Source: a virus. From it: DNA of 44,053 bases. Position numbers and translations under genes: made by a program. This document shows positions 1 to 7,095 of this stretch, one piece after another. Below the pieces are notes generated by a model. It was not told the origin of the DNA. It saw only the letters and a list, made by a program, of their open reading frames with translations, and did not search any database. Numbering within the stretch: position 1 is the stretch's first letter; each line of letters begins with the position of its first letter. Location of the stretch: IMG/VR virus record IMGVR_UViG_3300037296_000035, positions 1-44,053 of that record; one strand, given 5' to 3'.

Positions 1-970
1 ACTTGCCGCCGTCAAACGCTACTATTAAGTCGTCAACCAGTAAAAATAAAAATGCTATTTTTGCAGCGGCAATAATTGCGGGCGTAAAAATTAGCGCGAC
101 CGCCCCAGAGAAGCCCAGCGCGGAAACCTTGGCTAGAAAAAAAGCAGCGCCCACGGCTGCAATAAACGGGGCAACTCTTATCAGACCTTCAGCCAAGACC
201 CTAATACCGCTCACAGTGGCCTTAACGCCGTCGACAATAAAATCTTTGTTAGCGGCCAGCAGATCCATAAAGTCTTTTGTCAGTGTCGTCAGCTCAGGCG
301 CAAGGCCAACAGAGATCAAACGCTTCACCGCGTCCATGCCAAACCCTAGCGCACCGAGGGCATCGTTAAAGTTCTCTGCGCTCTTGACCTGCTCGGTTGT
401 CAGAATGCCCAACCGACGCGCTTCGGCACTTAGCGCGCCTATCTGTGCGCCTGTTTTGTTCAGCATACTGAGCAGGCTTGCGTCTATTCCTAATGCCTCG
501 GCAAATCCTTTTTGCTCACTCAGGGAAAGCCCAAGCTGACGGAACCGATTGCCTACTTCTGCGAGAACTGCGTCTGCCGATTTAACCTGGCCGCTGGCGG
601 TCCTTACACTAATGCCGAGACGCGAAAAGTCTTCGCTGCCCTTCTGTGCTGCTTCGCCGATCTTAGTGCTCAGGCCACCGATAGATGAGAACAGCGCCTC
701 TGTTGATGAACTGGATTGCTGCGCAACAAATGACAGCTCTTGCAGCTTCTCAAGCGACACTCCGGTTTCTTTGTTAAGGTTAATGAGTGGTTGTAGCGAC
801 TGGCTTGTACTTGCAGCAAAAGCATTGATTCCGACTATCACACCAGCCAGTGCAGCACCCAGTCCAGCCAGTAGCTTGACGCCTTGGCCTAGACTGCCGT
901 TGTAGTTTTTCAGCGGATCAAGCGAGCCTTCGAACCCGAACTTGGTAATTAATTCTGTGACGACGGCCAT
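1..970 (-). CDS. Tape measure protein, allele 1 (partial, runs off window start)
   Basis: An open frame of 323 codons starts at ATG 970 and runs off the window edge, so only the N-terminal part is present. It is homologous over its whole length to the complete tape measure at 37799-39745. Both begin MAVVTELIT, and both share the blocks EAAQKGSEDFSRLGISVR and IRVAPFIAAVGAAF, with many substitutions in between. The hydrophobic, Ala/Gly-rich helical composition and the position just downstream of the frameshifted chaperone fit a tape measure, which sets tail length and is ejected with the DNA. It is a diverged allele, not a copy. Confidence 0.88.
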   Translation of the reverse strand, partial: MAVVTELITKFGFEGSLDPLKNYNGSLGQGVKLLAGLGAALAGVIVGINAFAASTSQSLQPLINLNKETGVSLEKLQELSFVAQQSSSSTEALFSSIGGLSTKIGEAAQKGSEDFSRLGISVRTASGQVKSADAVLAEVGNRFRQLGLSLSEQKGFAEALGIDASLLSMLNKTGAQIGALSAEARRLGILTTEQVKSAENFNDALGALGFGMDAVKRLISVGLAPELTTLTKDFMDLLAANKDFIVDGVKATVSGIRVLAEGLIRVAPFIAAVGAAFFLAKVSALGFSGAVALIFTPAIIAAAKIAFLFLLVDDLIVAFDGGK

Positions 971-1026
971 ACAGTTCGCCTGTGCTGTTTACAATTCGCA
1001 CAAGTATAGCACAGCAGCGGGCTGTG

Positions 1027-1601
1027 TCATCGAGCCCGCTGCGCTTCGTTCATCTGGTACTGCTCAATGGCCGACGCGATTTCTTGATACTCCACCGCGT
1101 CGAGGAAGTCCCGCGTGTCCATCTGCCGGATCTCGGCAAGCGTGCCGTAACCGTGACGAACCAAGGCGTGCTCTATCATCGCCTGGTTGCTAAGGTTTGT
1201 GCGCTTGACAAGGCTGGGTTCGGACAGTGGTATCGGTACCGTTAGCCGCCAAGGTTCCCTTTCAAAAAAGGGTAGCTATATACGCCTAGCATGGTTGTAA
1301 TAAAGATTACGTAGTCTTCCGGGAACTGGTCAAAGTGGCCTTTTAGCTTGCTGAGCTGCTGATCCTCATACAGTACAGTGTCTAAGATTACTTTCTCGAC
1401 TGGCTCAAAATCCGCAGAGTCCAGAAACGAAAAGTCGCCTGCCTGGATCTCGCCTTGGCGCTTAGAGAAAAAAGCAAACACACGCCGCCGCTGGTTGTGC
1501 GTAACGGTCGTTAGCTTGTATTCCCGACCACTTGGCAAGGTTGCAGATTGGTCGTCGTGGATAGCTTTAAGCATGTCAATTGCTGTGTTTTGTTCGGTCA
1601 T
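1027..1601 (-). CDS. Tail assembly chaperone, -1 frameshift product (G-T type), allele 1
   Basis: The 0-frame ORF stops at 1242. A slip of -1 on TTTTTTG at 1263-1269 opens a further 78 codons, ending at TGA 1027-1029 and giving a protein of about 191 residues. The layout (short chaperone, frameshifted extension, tape measure) is that of lambda G/GT and P2 E/E+E'. The extension is coding: against the second allele (39802-40376) 22 codons differ, 17 of them silently in this frame. In the lambda system the extension recruits tail-tube subunits and the tape measure; the same role is inferred here. Confidence 0.87.
1242..1601 (-). CDS. Tail assembly chaperone, unshifted short form (119 aa)
   Basis: The ATG at 1601 follows an AAGGA Shine-Dalgarno and lies 2 bases after the stop of the small membrane gene. 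The product is a soluble 119-residue protein with an acidic middle, ending YPFLKGNLGG at TAA. The slippery run falls in its last ten codons, as expected for a G-type chaperone that should be made in excess of the shifted form. It carries no recognisable catalytic motif. Function is assigned from gene order and the frameshift. It is repeated without change at 40017-40376. Confidence 0.85.
   Translation of the reverse strand: MTEQNTAIDMLKAIHDDQSATLPSGREYKLTTVTHNQRRRVFAFFSKRQGEIQAGDFSFLDSADFEPVEKVILDTVLYEDQQLSKLKGHFDQFPEDYVIFITTMLGVYSYPFLKGNLGG
1263..1269 (-). promoter_or_regulatory. Programmed -1 frameshift slippery heptamer T TTT TTG
   Basis: Read on the minus strand in the chaperone frame, the codons are CCT TTT TTG AAA. 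The heptamer T TTT TTG has the X XXY YYZ form and, from memory, is the one used by the phage P2 E/E+E' tail genes. CCCTTTT overlaps it and could also slip. The 0-frame stop lies only six codons downstream. Confidence 0.85.
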
Positions 1602-1603
1602 TG

Positions 1604-1786
1604 CTATTGTCCTTGTTTAACTATTGAGTTTACCGGCTTGCACTTCTTGCCCACCTGATACGCTAATCCTAAAAAAACATACACTATAAGGCTCATTAAG
1701 AGCCAGCCATTGTCATAGTTGCCAAGGTCCATATGCAGCAAGCCTATCGTAAACAGGCCAGCCGGTGCCGCCAGTAGGCCGGACAT
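1604..1786 (-). CDS. Small two-TM membrane protein inside tail operon (60 aa)
   Basis: I chose ATG 1786 because a TTGAGGG Shine-Dalgarno sits 5 bases upstream. A longer frame from ATG 1855 exists, but that codon lies in the loop of a terminator-like hairpin. The protein has two hydrophobic segments (near residues 2-18 and 28-45) and a basic tail with GKKCKP. A membrane protein between tail tube and tail chaperone is unusual. It could be a lysis or exclusion protein carried as cargo, but nothing in the sequence decides this. It is repeated at 40379-40561. Confidence 0.65.
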   Translation of the reverse strand: MSGLLAAPAGLFTIGLLHMDLGNYDNGWLLMSLIVYVFLGLAYQVGKKCKPVNSIVKQGQ

Positions 1787-1845
1787 GAAAGCCCTCAAGG
1801 TTACAGCTTGTCCGTTGTGGCAGCAAATCAGAAAGGCTACAGAAA

Positions 1846-1866
1846 AGCCCCACATTTCGCAGGGCT
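1846..1866 (-). terminator. Terminator-like hairpin after tail tube gene
   Basis: On the minus strand, AGCCC and GGGCT arms close a loop of about 11 bases and are followed by TTTTCT. It sits just after the tail tube gene. It could attenuate transcription so that sheath and tube are made in excess of chaperone and tape measure. The same hairpin occurs in the second copy at 40621-40641. Confidence 0.5.
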
Positions 1867-1882
1867 CTCAAATCCGACTCTG

Positions 1883-2314
1883 TTACAGGTTCCGCGATCC
1901 ATTCCTAAACCGAATCACGTACTCCTGCAATGCGTTGCCGTCAGTGCTTGATTTGGTGTTGGTCGGCTGGGTGGTGACGCTGCCGTTTTCCAGAATCCAA
2001 GACTCGACACCCGCAACACCATCCCGCGTAAAGCTTTCTTTTGCGCTGCCGTTAATGACAGCCGGTGGCGACTGACGCGCCAGGTTGGCCATGAATACGT
2101 CAGATTCGCTGAACCGCTGAACCCGCAGCATGACGTCGTGTACGCCTCGATCGCTGCGCTCGTTGATGTTTACGCCACCGTTGATGCTGTTGACGTGTGA
2201 AGTGGCTGGGTTGACCGGTGTGATGACGACGTAATCGCCCTCAATCAAATCCACAATGGCTGTACCGTTGAGCACCACCGTTGAACTGTCTACTGCTAAT
2301 GCAATGCCTGCCAT
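1883..2314 (-). CDS. Tail tube protein (DUF3277-like)
   Basis: A 143-residue protein encoded 12 bases after the sheath gene. It is beta-rich, with an N-terminal segment containing LIEGDYVVITP, and later SDVFMANLARQS and SWILENGSV. Size, composition and sheath-tube order match the DUF3277-like tube proteins of contractile-tailed phages. The tube is the inner channel through which DNA passes. The copy at 40658-41089 is identical. Confidence 0.82.
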   Translation of the reverse strand: MAGIALAVDSSTVVLNGTAIVDLIEGDYVVITPVNPATSHVNSINGGVNINERSDRGVHDVMLRVQRFSESDVFMANLARQSPPAVINGSAKESFTRDGVAGVESWILENGSVTTQPTNTKSSTDGNALQEYVIRFRNGSRNL

Positions 2315-2326
2315 GATGCGTGCTCC

Positions 2327-3832
2327 TTAACGGTTTACGTTGACGATGATGTCTACGGAATGAATAGCGCCGGCCAACTTAACCGCGCCCTGTAGTACAG
2401 GAGACTGTCGGGCCTCGCGTGAGTTCTGGGCCTGCGCTGCAAGTGATCCTGCCAGCCAGTAAAAGCCGTTGTTGCTAATGCCGCGACGGAAGGTTTCCAG
2501 ATCGCCAAAGGTGTCAGGGCTTGACCAGGTGCCTGGTGCAAACACGCCTGCGCGTACAAATTGCAACGTGGTTTTTTCTGCTTGGTCAATCAACTGGTTC
2601 ACGCCGCGGGTTGTCTGCGGGATCTTGGTGCTGGTTTGTTTGAGCAGGTTGAACATGTCAATCTGCAAGAAGTCCACGTATGCAATCAGATTATAACGCT
2701 CATCGGTAAAGTTGTTAGCGCCACTGGTCAAAATTGCAGGCGTTAATTTAATGGTCGTGTACAGGTCTAGGCCAACAGTCTGCGCCTGGTTAACCTGGGT
2801 CTGTGTGTATTCCTCTGCTGCCACTGACAGCTCTTTCAGATGCATTGTCAGCGCCGAGTTTTCAGCAGCAAAGTTGACTGTGTGTGCCCGTGCCATGTAC
2901 GACGCCGCCAGCTTGCGGTTGCCGGCTTTGCTAAACAGCATTCGATAGTTGGTCAGGCTTGAGAGTTTGATGTCCCAGACCACGTTTGTCGGGTCAACAG
3001 TCAAGTTGGCCGGTGCGTCGAACACATCATACTGAAGCACGTCGTTAGCCTGGCCAAACTCTGCCAGCGCCTTGGACTCTAAATCAGTCGGGTTGTCGAT
3101 GAACATCGCACCACGGAATTTGACCTGCGCAAACAGTTCTGTGATTGCCGCCAGCTTAGTTTCTACAGCTAAGGTTGCCGCGTCTACGCCTTGAGTCAGG
3201 AAGCCGCCAGAGCCGGTGGTAAGCGCCAAGGTCTGACCGATGAATGTCCCGGTGCCTGGGTCAGTCGCAAAGGTGATGGTGCTAGTTGCGCCGGTTGTGT
3301 CGCTTGTAATCACAAGACGCTGATCACTGATTGAAGCGGTTGCGCCTGTCAGCTCTGCGTCGATAACGTCCACAATCGCCGCCAGCGTGGTTGCGCTCTG
3401 GAAGTCCAGACCGGTCAGCGCTTCGGGCACGCCGTCCACGTCCACGGTTAGGGTTCCGTCTGCTACCTGTTGCAGGCCGCCGACTACGGATGCCTCAGAT
3501 AGCTGTGCGCCGTTTAGGCTTGCCGATGTTGCCATCAGGGTTTCTTCTGCACCGCGCCAATAGCCGATGACCAGGAAGCCACCCGCGTTGGTGGCGTTGG
3601 GTGACGTGCCAAAGAATGAAAGCGCGAAATCGTACGCCTTGCTCGCTGTCCCGAAGTCAGTCGCAACGCTGCCCGAATCGGAATAGATCCGGTAGCGACT
3701 CGCGGATGACAACGGGCCTTGCTGCTCGCTGGTCAGCATTGTGACCACGTTCGGGTTGTCTGCCATTGCCAATGCGCCGCTTTGTAGCAGGGTTACAGAA
3801 ATTACGTTTTTAATGCTTACACTCATGGTCAA
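2327..3832 (-). CDS. Contractile tail sheath protein (DUF3383-like)
   Basis: A 501-residue protein starting MTMSVSIKNVISVTL. It contains the family-like block GGFLVIGYWRG, a central insertion rich in Thr and Gly (about residues 100-215), and a C-terminal part with NNGFYWLAGSLAAQAQ. The size, and the tube gene directly downstream, fit the DUF3383-type sheath of small myoviruses. This protein is the best single evidence for a contractile tail. The ATG is preceded by AGAGGA. The copy at 41102-42607 is identical. Confidence 0.88.
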   Translation of the reverse strand: MTMSVSIKNVISVTLLQSGALAMADNPNVVTMLTSEQQGPLSSASRYRIYSDSGSVATDFGTASKAYDFALSFFGTSPNATNAGGFLVIGYWRGAEETLMATSASLNGAQLSEASVVGGLQQVADGTLTVDVDGVPEALTGLDFQSATTLAAIVDVIDAELTGATASISDQRLVITSDTTGATSTITFATDPGTGTFIGQTLALTTGSGGFLTQGVDAATLAVETKLAAITELFAQVKFRGAMFIDNPTDLESKALAEFGQANDVLQYDVFDAPANLTVDPTNVVWDIKLSSLTNYRMLFSKAGNRKLAASYMARAHTVNFAAENSALTMHLKELSVAAEEYTQTQVNQAQTVGLDLYTTIKLTPAILTSGANNFTDERYNLIAYVDFLQIDMFNLLKQTSTKIPQTTRGVNQLIDQAEKTTLQFVRAGVFAPGTWSSPDTFGDLETFRRGISNNGFYWLAGSLAAQAQNSREARQSPVLQGAVKLAGAIHSVDIIVNVNR

Positions 3833-3869
3833 ATCCTCTGTTTAAAGTGCTGTTACGCTGATTCCATGA

Positions 3870-3879
3870 TAACAGTAAA
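3870..3879 (-). promoter_or_regulatory. Candidate extended -10 promoter / TTTACTGTTA motif before sheath gene
   Basis: In the gap upstream of the sheath gene the minus strand reads TTTACTGTTATCATGG. TGTTATCAT resembles an extended -10 element (TGn plus TATCAT). No clear -35 is present. The TTTACTGTTA core recurs in other intergenic gaps of this genome, and again at 42645-42654. Confidence 0.4.
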
Positions 3880-3883
3880 AGGG

Positions 3884-4279
3884 TCACGGCGTATCTTGTG
3901 GGATTGGTGTCAACCCTAGCGCCGCAATGTGATCCTGCGCTGACTCTTTACGGTCGCCTAAGATAACCGCGATAACGTCCGGGCTTGCAATGCCGCCGTT
4001 GATCTGCAATAGCGCTTGAGCTCGTGTGGCGGCTGCCAAGTCCATGTCCGGTGCGTGGTTAGGGGCTTGTAATGGCTGGCCTGCTATCTGTGCGAATATT
4101 GGCTTGGCTACCGTTGAACACACGGCGTACAAGTTGCCTCCATCGTCCTGATAAGTTGCTGCGCCAAATGTCTGATCGTCTGGGGGTGACTCACCCAACG
4201 CTAACGCTAGTTGATTAGCGTCTGCAATATGGGCGACAGGCGAAGCAATGGTAGCGCGTTGTTTATATTCTGTGGTCAT
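3884..4279 (-). CDS. Hypothetical protein, possibly chaperone for the repeat protein (131 aa)
   Basis: A 131-residue soluble protein encoded 2 bases after the BspA-like repeat gene. It is Ala-rich, with a helical C-terminal part (about residues 80-125). I recognise no domain. A small gene placed directly after a fibre-like protein often encodes its assembly chaperone; that is inference from position only. The copy at 42659-43054 is identical. Confidence 0.6.
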   Translation of the reverse strand: MTTEYKQRATIASPVAHIADANQLALALGESPPDDQTFGAATYQDDGGNLYAVCSTVAKPIFAQIAGQPLQAPNHAPDMDLAAATRAQALLQINGGIASPDVIAVILGDRKESAQDHIAALGLTPIPQDTP

Positions 4280-4281
4280 TT

Positions 4282-5946
4282 TTAATATCCTCCTTCGACG
4301 CTTACTGTCCAGCCCCGTGAACGTAGCGTATCAATAGCCGGTTGCCCTGTATCTACAGAGGGGGCCGAGCCTCCTGACTGATCAAATATTCCTGCTGCGA
4401 TTCCTGATGTGACCAAGGAGACTAAGATTCCGTCTATGCTGGTTTGGTCTAGTGCCGTGTTAAGGAAAGCGGATGTGAAGTCACCGCCTTTAATATTGTC
4501 AAAAGCGTTGGCTGGGAAGCTTGTTAGTGATGAGCATTCATACCACGCGGCATAAAAACGAGTCCCGCTGGAAGTATCGATTAATGGAAAACTAGTTAAT
4601 GAATTACAATTACGCCATGCTAAACGAAAAATAGTACCACTAGATGTATCAATTAATGGAAAACTAGTTAATGAAGTACAATTACGCCATGCTGCATCAA
4701 AACTAGTACCACTAGATGTATCAATTAATGGAAAACTAGTTAATGAAGTACAATTAAGCCATGCTAAACTAAAACGAGTCCCGCTGGAAGTATCGATTAA
4801 TGGGAAGCTTGTTAGTGATGAGCAGTCACGCCACGCGGCATAAAAATCAGTCCCGCTGGAAGTATCGATTAATGGGAAGCTTGTTAGTGATGAGCAGTCA
4901 CGCCACGCGGCATAAAAATCAGTCCCGCTGGAAGTATCAATTAATGGAAAACTAGTTAATGAAGTACAATTACGCCATGCTGAACTAAAACTAGTACCAC
5001 TAGATGTATCAATTAATGGAAAACTAGTTAATGAAGTACAATTATACCATGCTAAAATAAAACGAGTCCCGCTGGAAGTATCGATTAATGGGAAGCTTGT
5101 TAGTGATGAGCAGTCACGCCACGCGGCATAAAAATCAGTCCCGCTGGAAGTATCAATTAATGGAAAACTAGTTAATGAAGTACAATTACGCCATGCTGAA
5201 CTAAAACTAGTACCACTAGATGTATCAATTAATGGAAAACTAGTTAATGAAGTACAATTATACCATGCTAAAATAAAATTAGTACCACTAGATGTATCAA
5301 TTAATGGAAATTCAGTAATTTCTGAACGATCTCTCCAATAATCATTAAAACTAGTAACCTCACTGTAATCAACTCCAGCACCATTCTCAATGAAGTATTC
5401 TTCAGTATTACTCTTTTCAATGTTAGTCATCGCACTGTTAAGAAATACAACTCCATTAATAGCATTACCAGGAAAGTATACACCTCCAATCTCATATTCT
5501 CCGGCAGGAATATCAACTCCATAGCTAACTGTACCTTCGTCAGTGGCTAAAACCATCGTGCCATTCCAGCCACCTGTAGGCACTGTTATAATCAGCGCGT
5601 CGTCTACTTTGTCCAGTGACAACCTATCGGGTGAAGTGTTGTATGTTGGTCTAGCTGCGCTTGTGGATTGTGCCGCGCTGTTCCCATTCCCAGACAGGTC
5701 AATCATCCGCCCAACAGGATCACCGTCCGCCGTAACAGGCACAGTGCCTGCCGCGTCCTGAAACAGCGTAGATATATCGACAGGGGAATAATACGCGCCT
5801 TGCTCACCTAGAAAGAATAAATCCTCTGGCTTAAAAATATAAGGCTTATGCTGCCCCTTACCCCCAAGCTTTAAGCCAAAATTTAGCAAGTCATTTCTCC
5901 CTTTTGTAAAGTTGACATTTATAAGGTTGTCAATACTTGCGGACAT
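4282..5946 (-). CDS. BspA-like repeat protein, candidate receptor-binding or decoration fibre
   Basis: A 554-residue protein. Residues 1-60 look like a virion-anchoring segment. Residues 50-90 hold a module with DISTLFQDAAGTVPV and DLSGNGN that recurs in an early protein at 27422-27721. Residues 120-205 are an AT-rich-coded beta domain. About residue 209 to 473 holds 11 tandem 24-residue repeats of the type SLTSFPLIDTSSGT-xF-xxAW-xxC, resembling BspA/DUF285 leucine-rich repeats. Variation is confined to a few positions around the F, W and C. A cap with SFPANAFDNIKGG ends the protein. The start ATG follows GAGGG. It lies between neck and sheath genes, which could suit a collar or head fibre. 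Confidence 0.75.
   Translation of the reverse strand: MSASIDNLINVNFTKGRNDLLNFGLKLGGKGQHKPYIFKPEDLFFLGEQGAYYSPVDISTLFQDAAGTVPVTADGDPVGRMIDLSGNGNSAAQSTSAARPTYNTSPDRLSLDKVDDALIITVPTGGWNGTMVLATDEGTVSYGVDIPAGEYEIGGVYFPGNAINGVVFLNSAMTNIEKSNTEEYFIENGAGVDYSEVTSFNDYWRDRSEITEFPLIDTSSGTNFILAWYNCTSLTSFPLIDTSSGTSFSSAWRNCTSLTSFPLIDTSSGTDFYAAWRDCSSLTSFPLIDTSSGTRFILAWYNCTSLTSFPLIDTSSGTSFSSAWRNCTSLTSFPLIDTSSGTDFYAAWRDCSSLTSFPLIDTSSGTDFYAAWRDCSSLTSFPLIDTSSGTRFSLAWLNCTSLTSFPLIDTSSGTSFDAAWRNCTSLTSFPLIDTSSGTIFRLAWRNCNSLTSFPLIDTSSGTRFYAAWYECSSLTSFPANAFDNIKGGDFTSAFLNTALDQTSIDGILVSLVTSGIAAGIFDQSGGSAPSVDTGQPAIDTLRSRGWTVSVEGGY
4528..5322 (-). repeat. Eleven 72-bp tandem repeats in two synonymous nucleotide families
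   Basis: The 24-residue repeats are encoded by 72-bp units of two clearly different DNA types. One is AT-rich (on the plus strand, with aaaactagttaatgaagtac); the other is more GC-rich (with gggaagcttgttagtgatga). Both encode nearly the same SLTSFPLIDTSSGT backbone. Switches between types fall inside the conserved DTSS segment, as expected from recombination between units. Confidence 0.9.
4849..5278. repeat. 214-bp exact direct repeat pair (4849-5062 and 5065-5278)
   Basis: Bases 4849-5062 and 5065-5278 match at an offset of 216 bp, that is three 72-bp units. This is a recent segmental duplication inside the repeat gene. The window itself ends at 44053, which corresponds to 5278, exactly where this exact repeat stops. 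Confidence 0.88.
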
Positions 5947-5957
5947 TAGTGCGCCCT

Positions 5958-6233
5958 CTAGGCAAAATGGAACGCGCCGCTTGTAACTTCTACAGTCACG
6001 GCCTCAGTCATTGAAAAATCATCACCCGCCACAAACGCAACAACCGATGTACTGGCGTCACCCCACGTCAACGTAAGCGAGCCATCCTCAACGCAATGCA
6101 CAAGCTGTGGACGCAAGCCGGTATCTGGGTCGGTTACAATGCCGGTCGAGATATTGACAAGACCTTTTCAAAGCGGGAACGCCTGGACAGAATCGCCGGT
6201 CGCGCTGGGTGCCAATCTGATTTGTGATGCCAC
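5958..6233 (-). pseudogene. Small virion-operon gene interrupted by in-frame TGA (91 codons)
   Basis: A GTG at 6233 follows GAGG with good spacing, 14 bases after the preceding gene ends. The frame reads MASQIRLAPSATGDSVQAFPL, then TGA at 6168-6170, then continues in the same frame for 69 codons (KGLVNISTGIV... ending GAFHFA) to TAG 5958. The downstream part has coding character, and the next gene starts 11 bases after the TAG. It could be a nonsense mutation, a sequence error (TCA to TGA) or stop-codon readthrough. The product resembles no family I can name. Confidence 0.6.
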
Positions 6234-6247
6234 GGTAAATCCTCGTG

Positions 6248-6751
6248 TTAGGGTTCAAATTCTATTCCGCGCTCGCTGCGTATTTGCAGCTCTGCGGTAT
6301 CAATTCTCAGTATATCAACATCGACGCTTATGGCGAAACGCACGTTCAGTGTCATGTCCTGCCGTTCGCCATAGGTCATGCCGGCCAGTATTTTAACGTC
6401 GGTTATCGTCGATACCTGATATACCCCTAAGCCTAACGACTCTTGCAGCTCAAGGGCTTTCTGCGACTGTATGAGCAGGCCGAATTGTGTGGCCGTGGTC
6501 CATGCGTTAGGCCCGTAAAACGATAGGGTCAAAGGTGCCTGCCACTGCTGCTGATAAGTCATTTCTTCAGCGGTGTCGTTGTATCTTTCGCCGCTTGCCA
6601 GTCTTTGTGCTGCGCCAAGTGCATCAATGCCGATATGCGCAACGGTAAAATCTTCTATCTCGTAATTTTGGCGACCGATTCGGATTAGCTGCTCGTCATA
6701 ATCCAGCAAGTCGCGCACGAATAACGCTGTCAGTCGCAATGCTTCGTTCAT
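6248..6751 (-). CDS. Neck / tail terminator-like protein (167 aa)
   Basis: A 167-residue protein whose start overlaps the previous stop by four bases. It lies in the slot after the HK97-gp10-like gene and before the sheath, where the tail terminator is encoded. Segments such as QQQWQAPLTLSFYGPNAW and RQDMTLNVRFAISV suggest the alpha/beta fold of the LIC_12616-type neck or terminator proteins. The family match is from memory, and the position supports it. Confidence 0.65.
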   Translation of the reverse strand: MNEALRLTALFVRDLLDYDEQLIRIGRQNYEIEDFTVAHIGIDALGAAQRLASGERYNDTAEEMTYQQQWQAPLTLSFYGPNAWTTATQFGLLIQSQKALELQESLGLGVYQVSTITDVKILAGMTYGERQDMTLNVRFAISVDVDILRIDTAELQIRSERGIEFEP

Positions 6752-7095
6752 GTGGGCGCCACCAGTGGCCGGTTAGTCTCTGCGGCAACGACCTCAAAGT
6801 AGCCATAGCCGCGCCAGGGTCCACGTTCTGTCACGATGTAGTCTTGCCCGTCGTCTTCAATCAGCTCGCCGATCACTATTTCTGCGCGGCTGTGAACGAG
6901 GATATATTCGAGCGCCCAGTCTATCGTTTGCGGGTTTAGCTTCTGCTTCTCAGCTACCTGAACCACACACAACTGCGAACGGGCAACAACGGTCAGCACT
7001 GGCACAAAGTCAACTGTGGTGTTCGTCACGGTCTTAATGACCTTTGGCTGCTCCCACTCAACCAGAGCGTCTGACATATCAACGATGTTGCTCAT
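6748..7095 (-). CDS. Head-tail completion protein (115 aa)
   Basis: A 115-residue protein overlapping both neighbours by four bases. It starts MSNIVDMSDALVEWEQP and has beta-rich segments VDFVPVLTVVARSQL and GQDYIVTERGPWRGYGYFEVVAA. The location between the gp10-like and terminator-like genes suggests a head-closure or stopper role. I do not recognise a specific family. Confidence 0.6.
   Translation of the reverse strand: MSNIVDMSDALVEWEQPKVIKTVTNTTVDFVPVLTVVARSQLCVVQVAEKQKLNPQTIDWALEYILVHSRAEIVIGELIEDDGQDYIVTERGPWRGYGYFEVVAAETNRPLVAPT

Larger units (their letters stand above)
1234..5278 (+). repeat. 4,045-bp terminal overlap, left copy
   Basis: Matches 40009-44053 at offset 38,775. The protein products in both copies are identical, and no base difference was noticed. 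Immediately to its left the two copies diverge (TAT versus CGC at 1231-1233 and 40006-40008). Most likely one genomic locus seen twice through circularity. Confidence 0.92.

Noticed and set aside
3-905. Plus-strand open frames of 178 and 118 codons at the left edge
   Set aside because: They lie antisense to the tape measure frame, which matches the complete homologue at 37799-39745. Their composition (Ser/Pro/Ala-rich) is that of shadow frames.
1234-5278. True direct terminal repeats of about 4 kb
   Set aside because: Not excluded, but the right end stops exactly at an ambiguous internal repeat and the left flank is a diverged allele, which fits contig overrun better than packaged terminal repeats.
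4528-5322. Diversity-generating retroelement acting on the variable repeats
   Set aside because: No reverse transcriptase gene and no template repeat were seen in the window.
4528-5322. CRISPR-like array of regularly spaced repeats
   Set aside because: The units are contiguous 72-bp coding repeats in one open frame, without unique spacers or cas genes.
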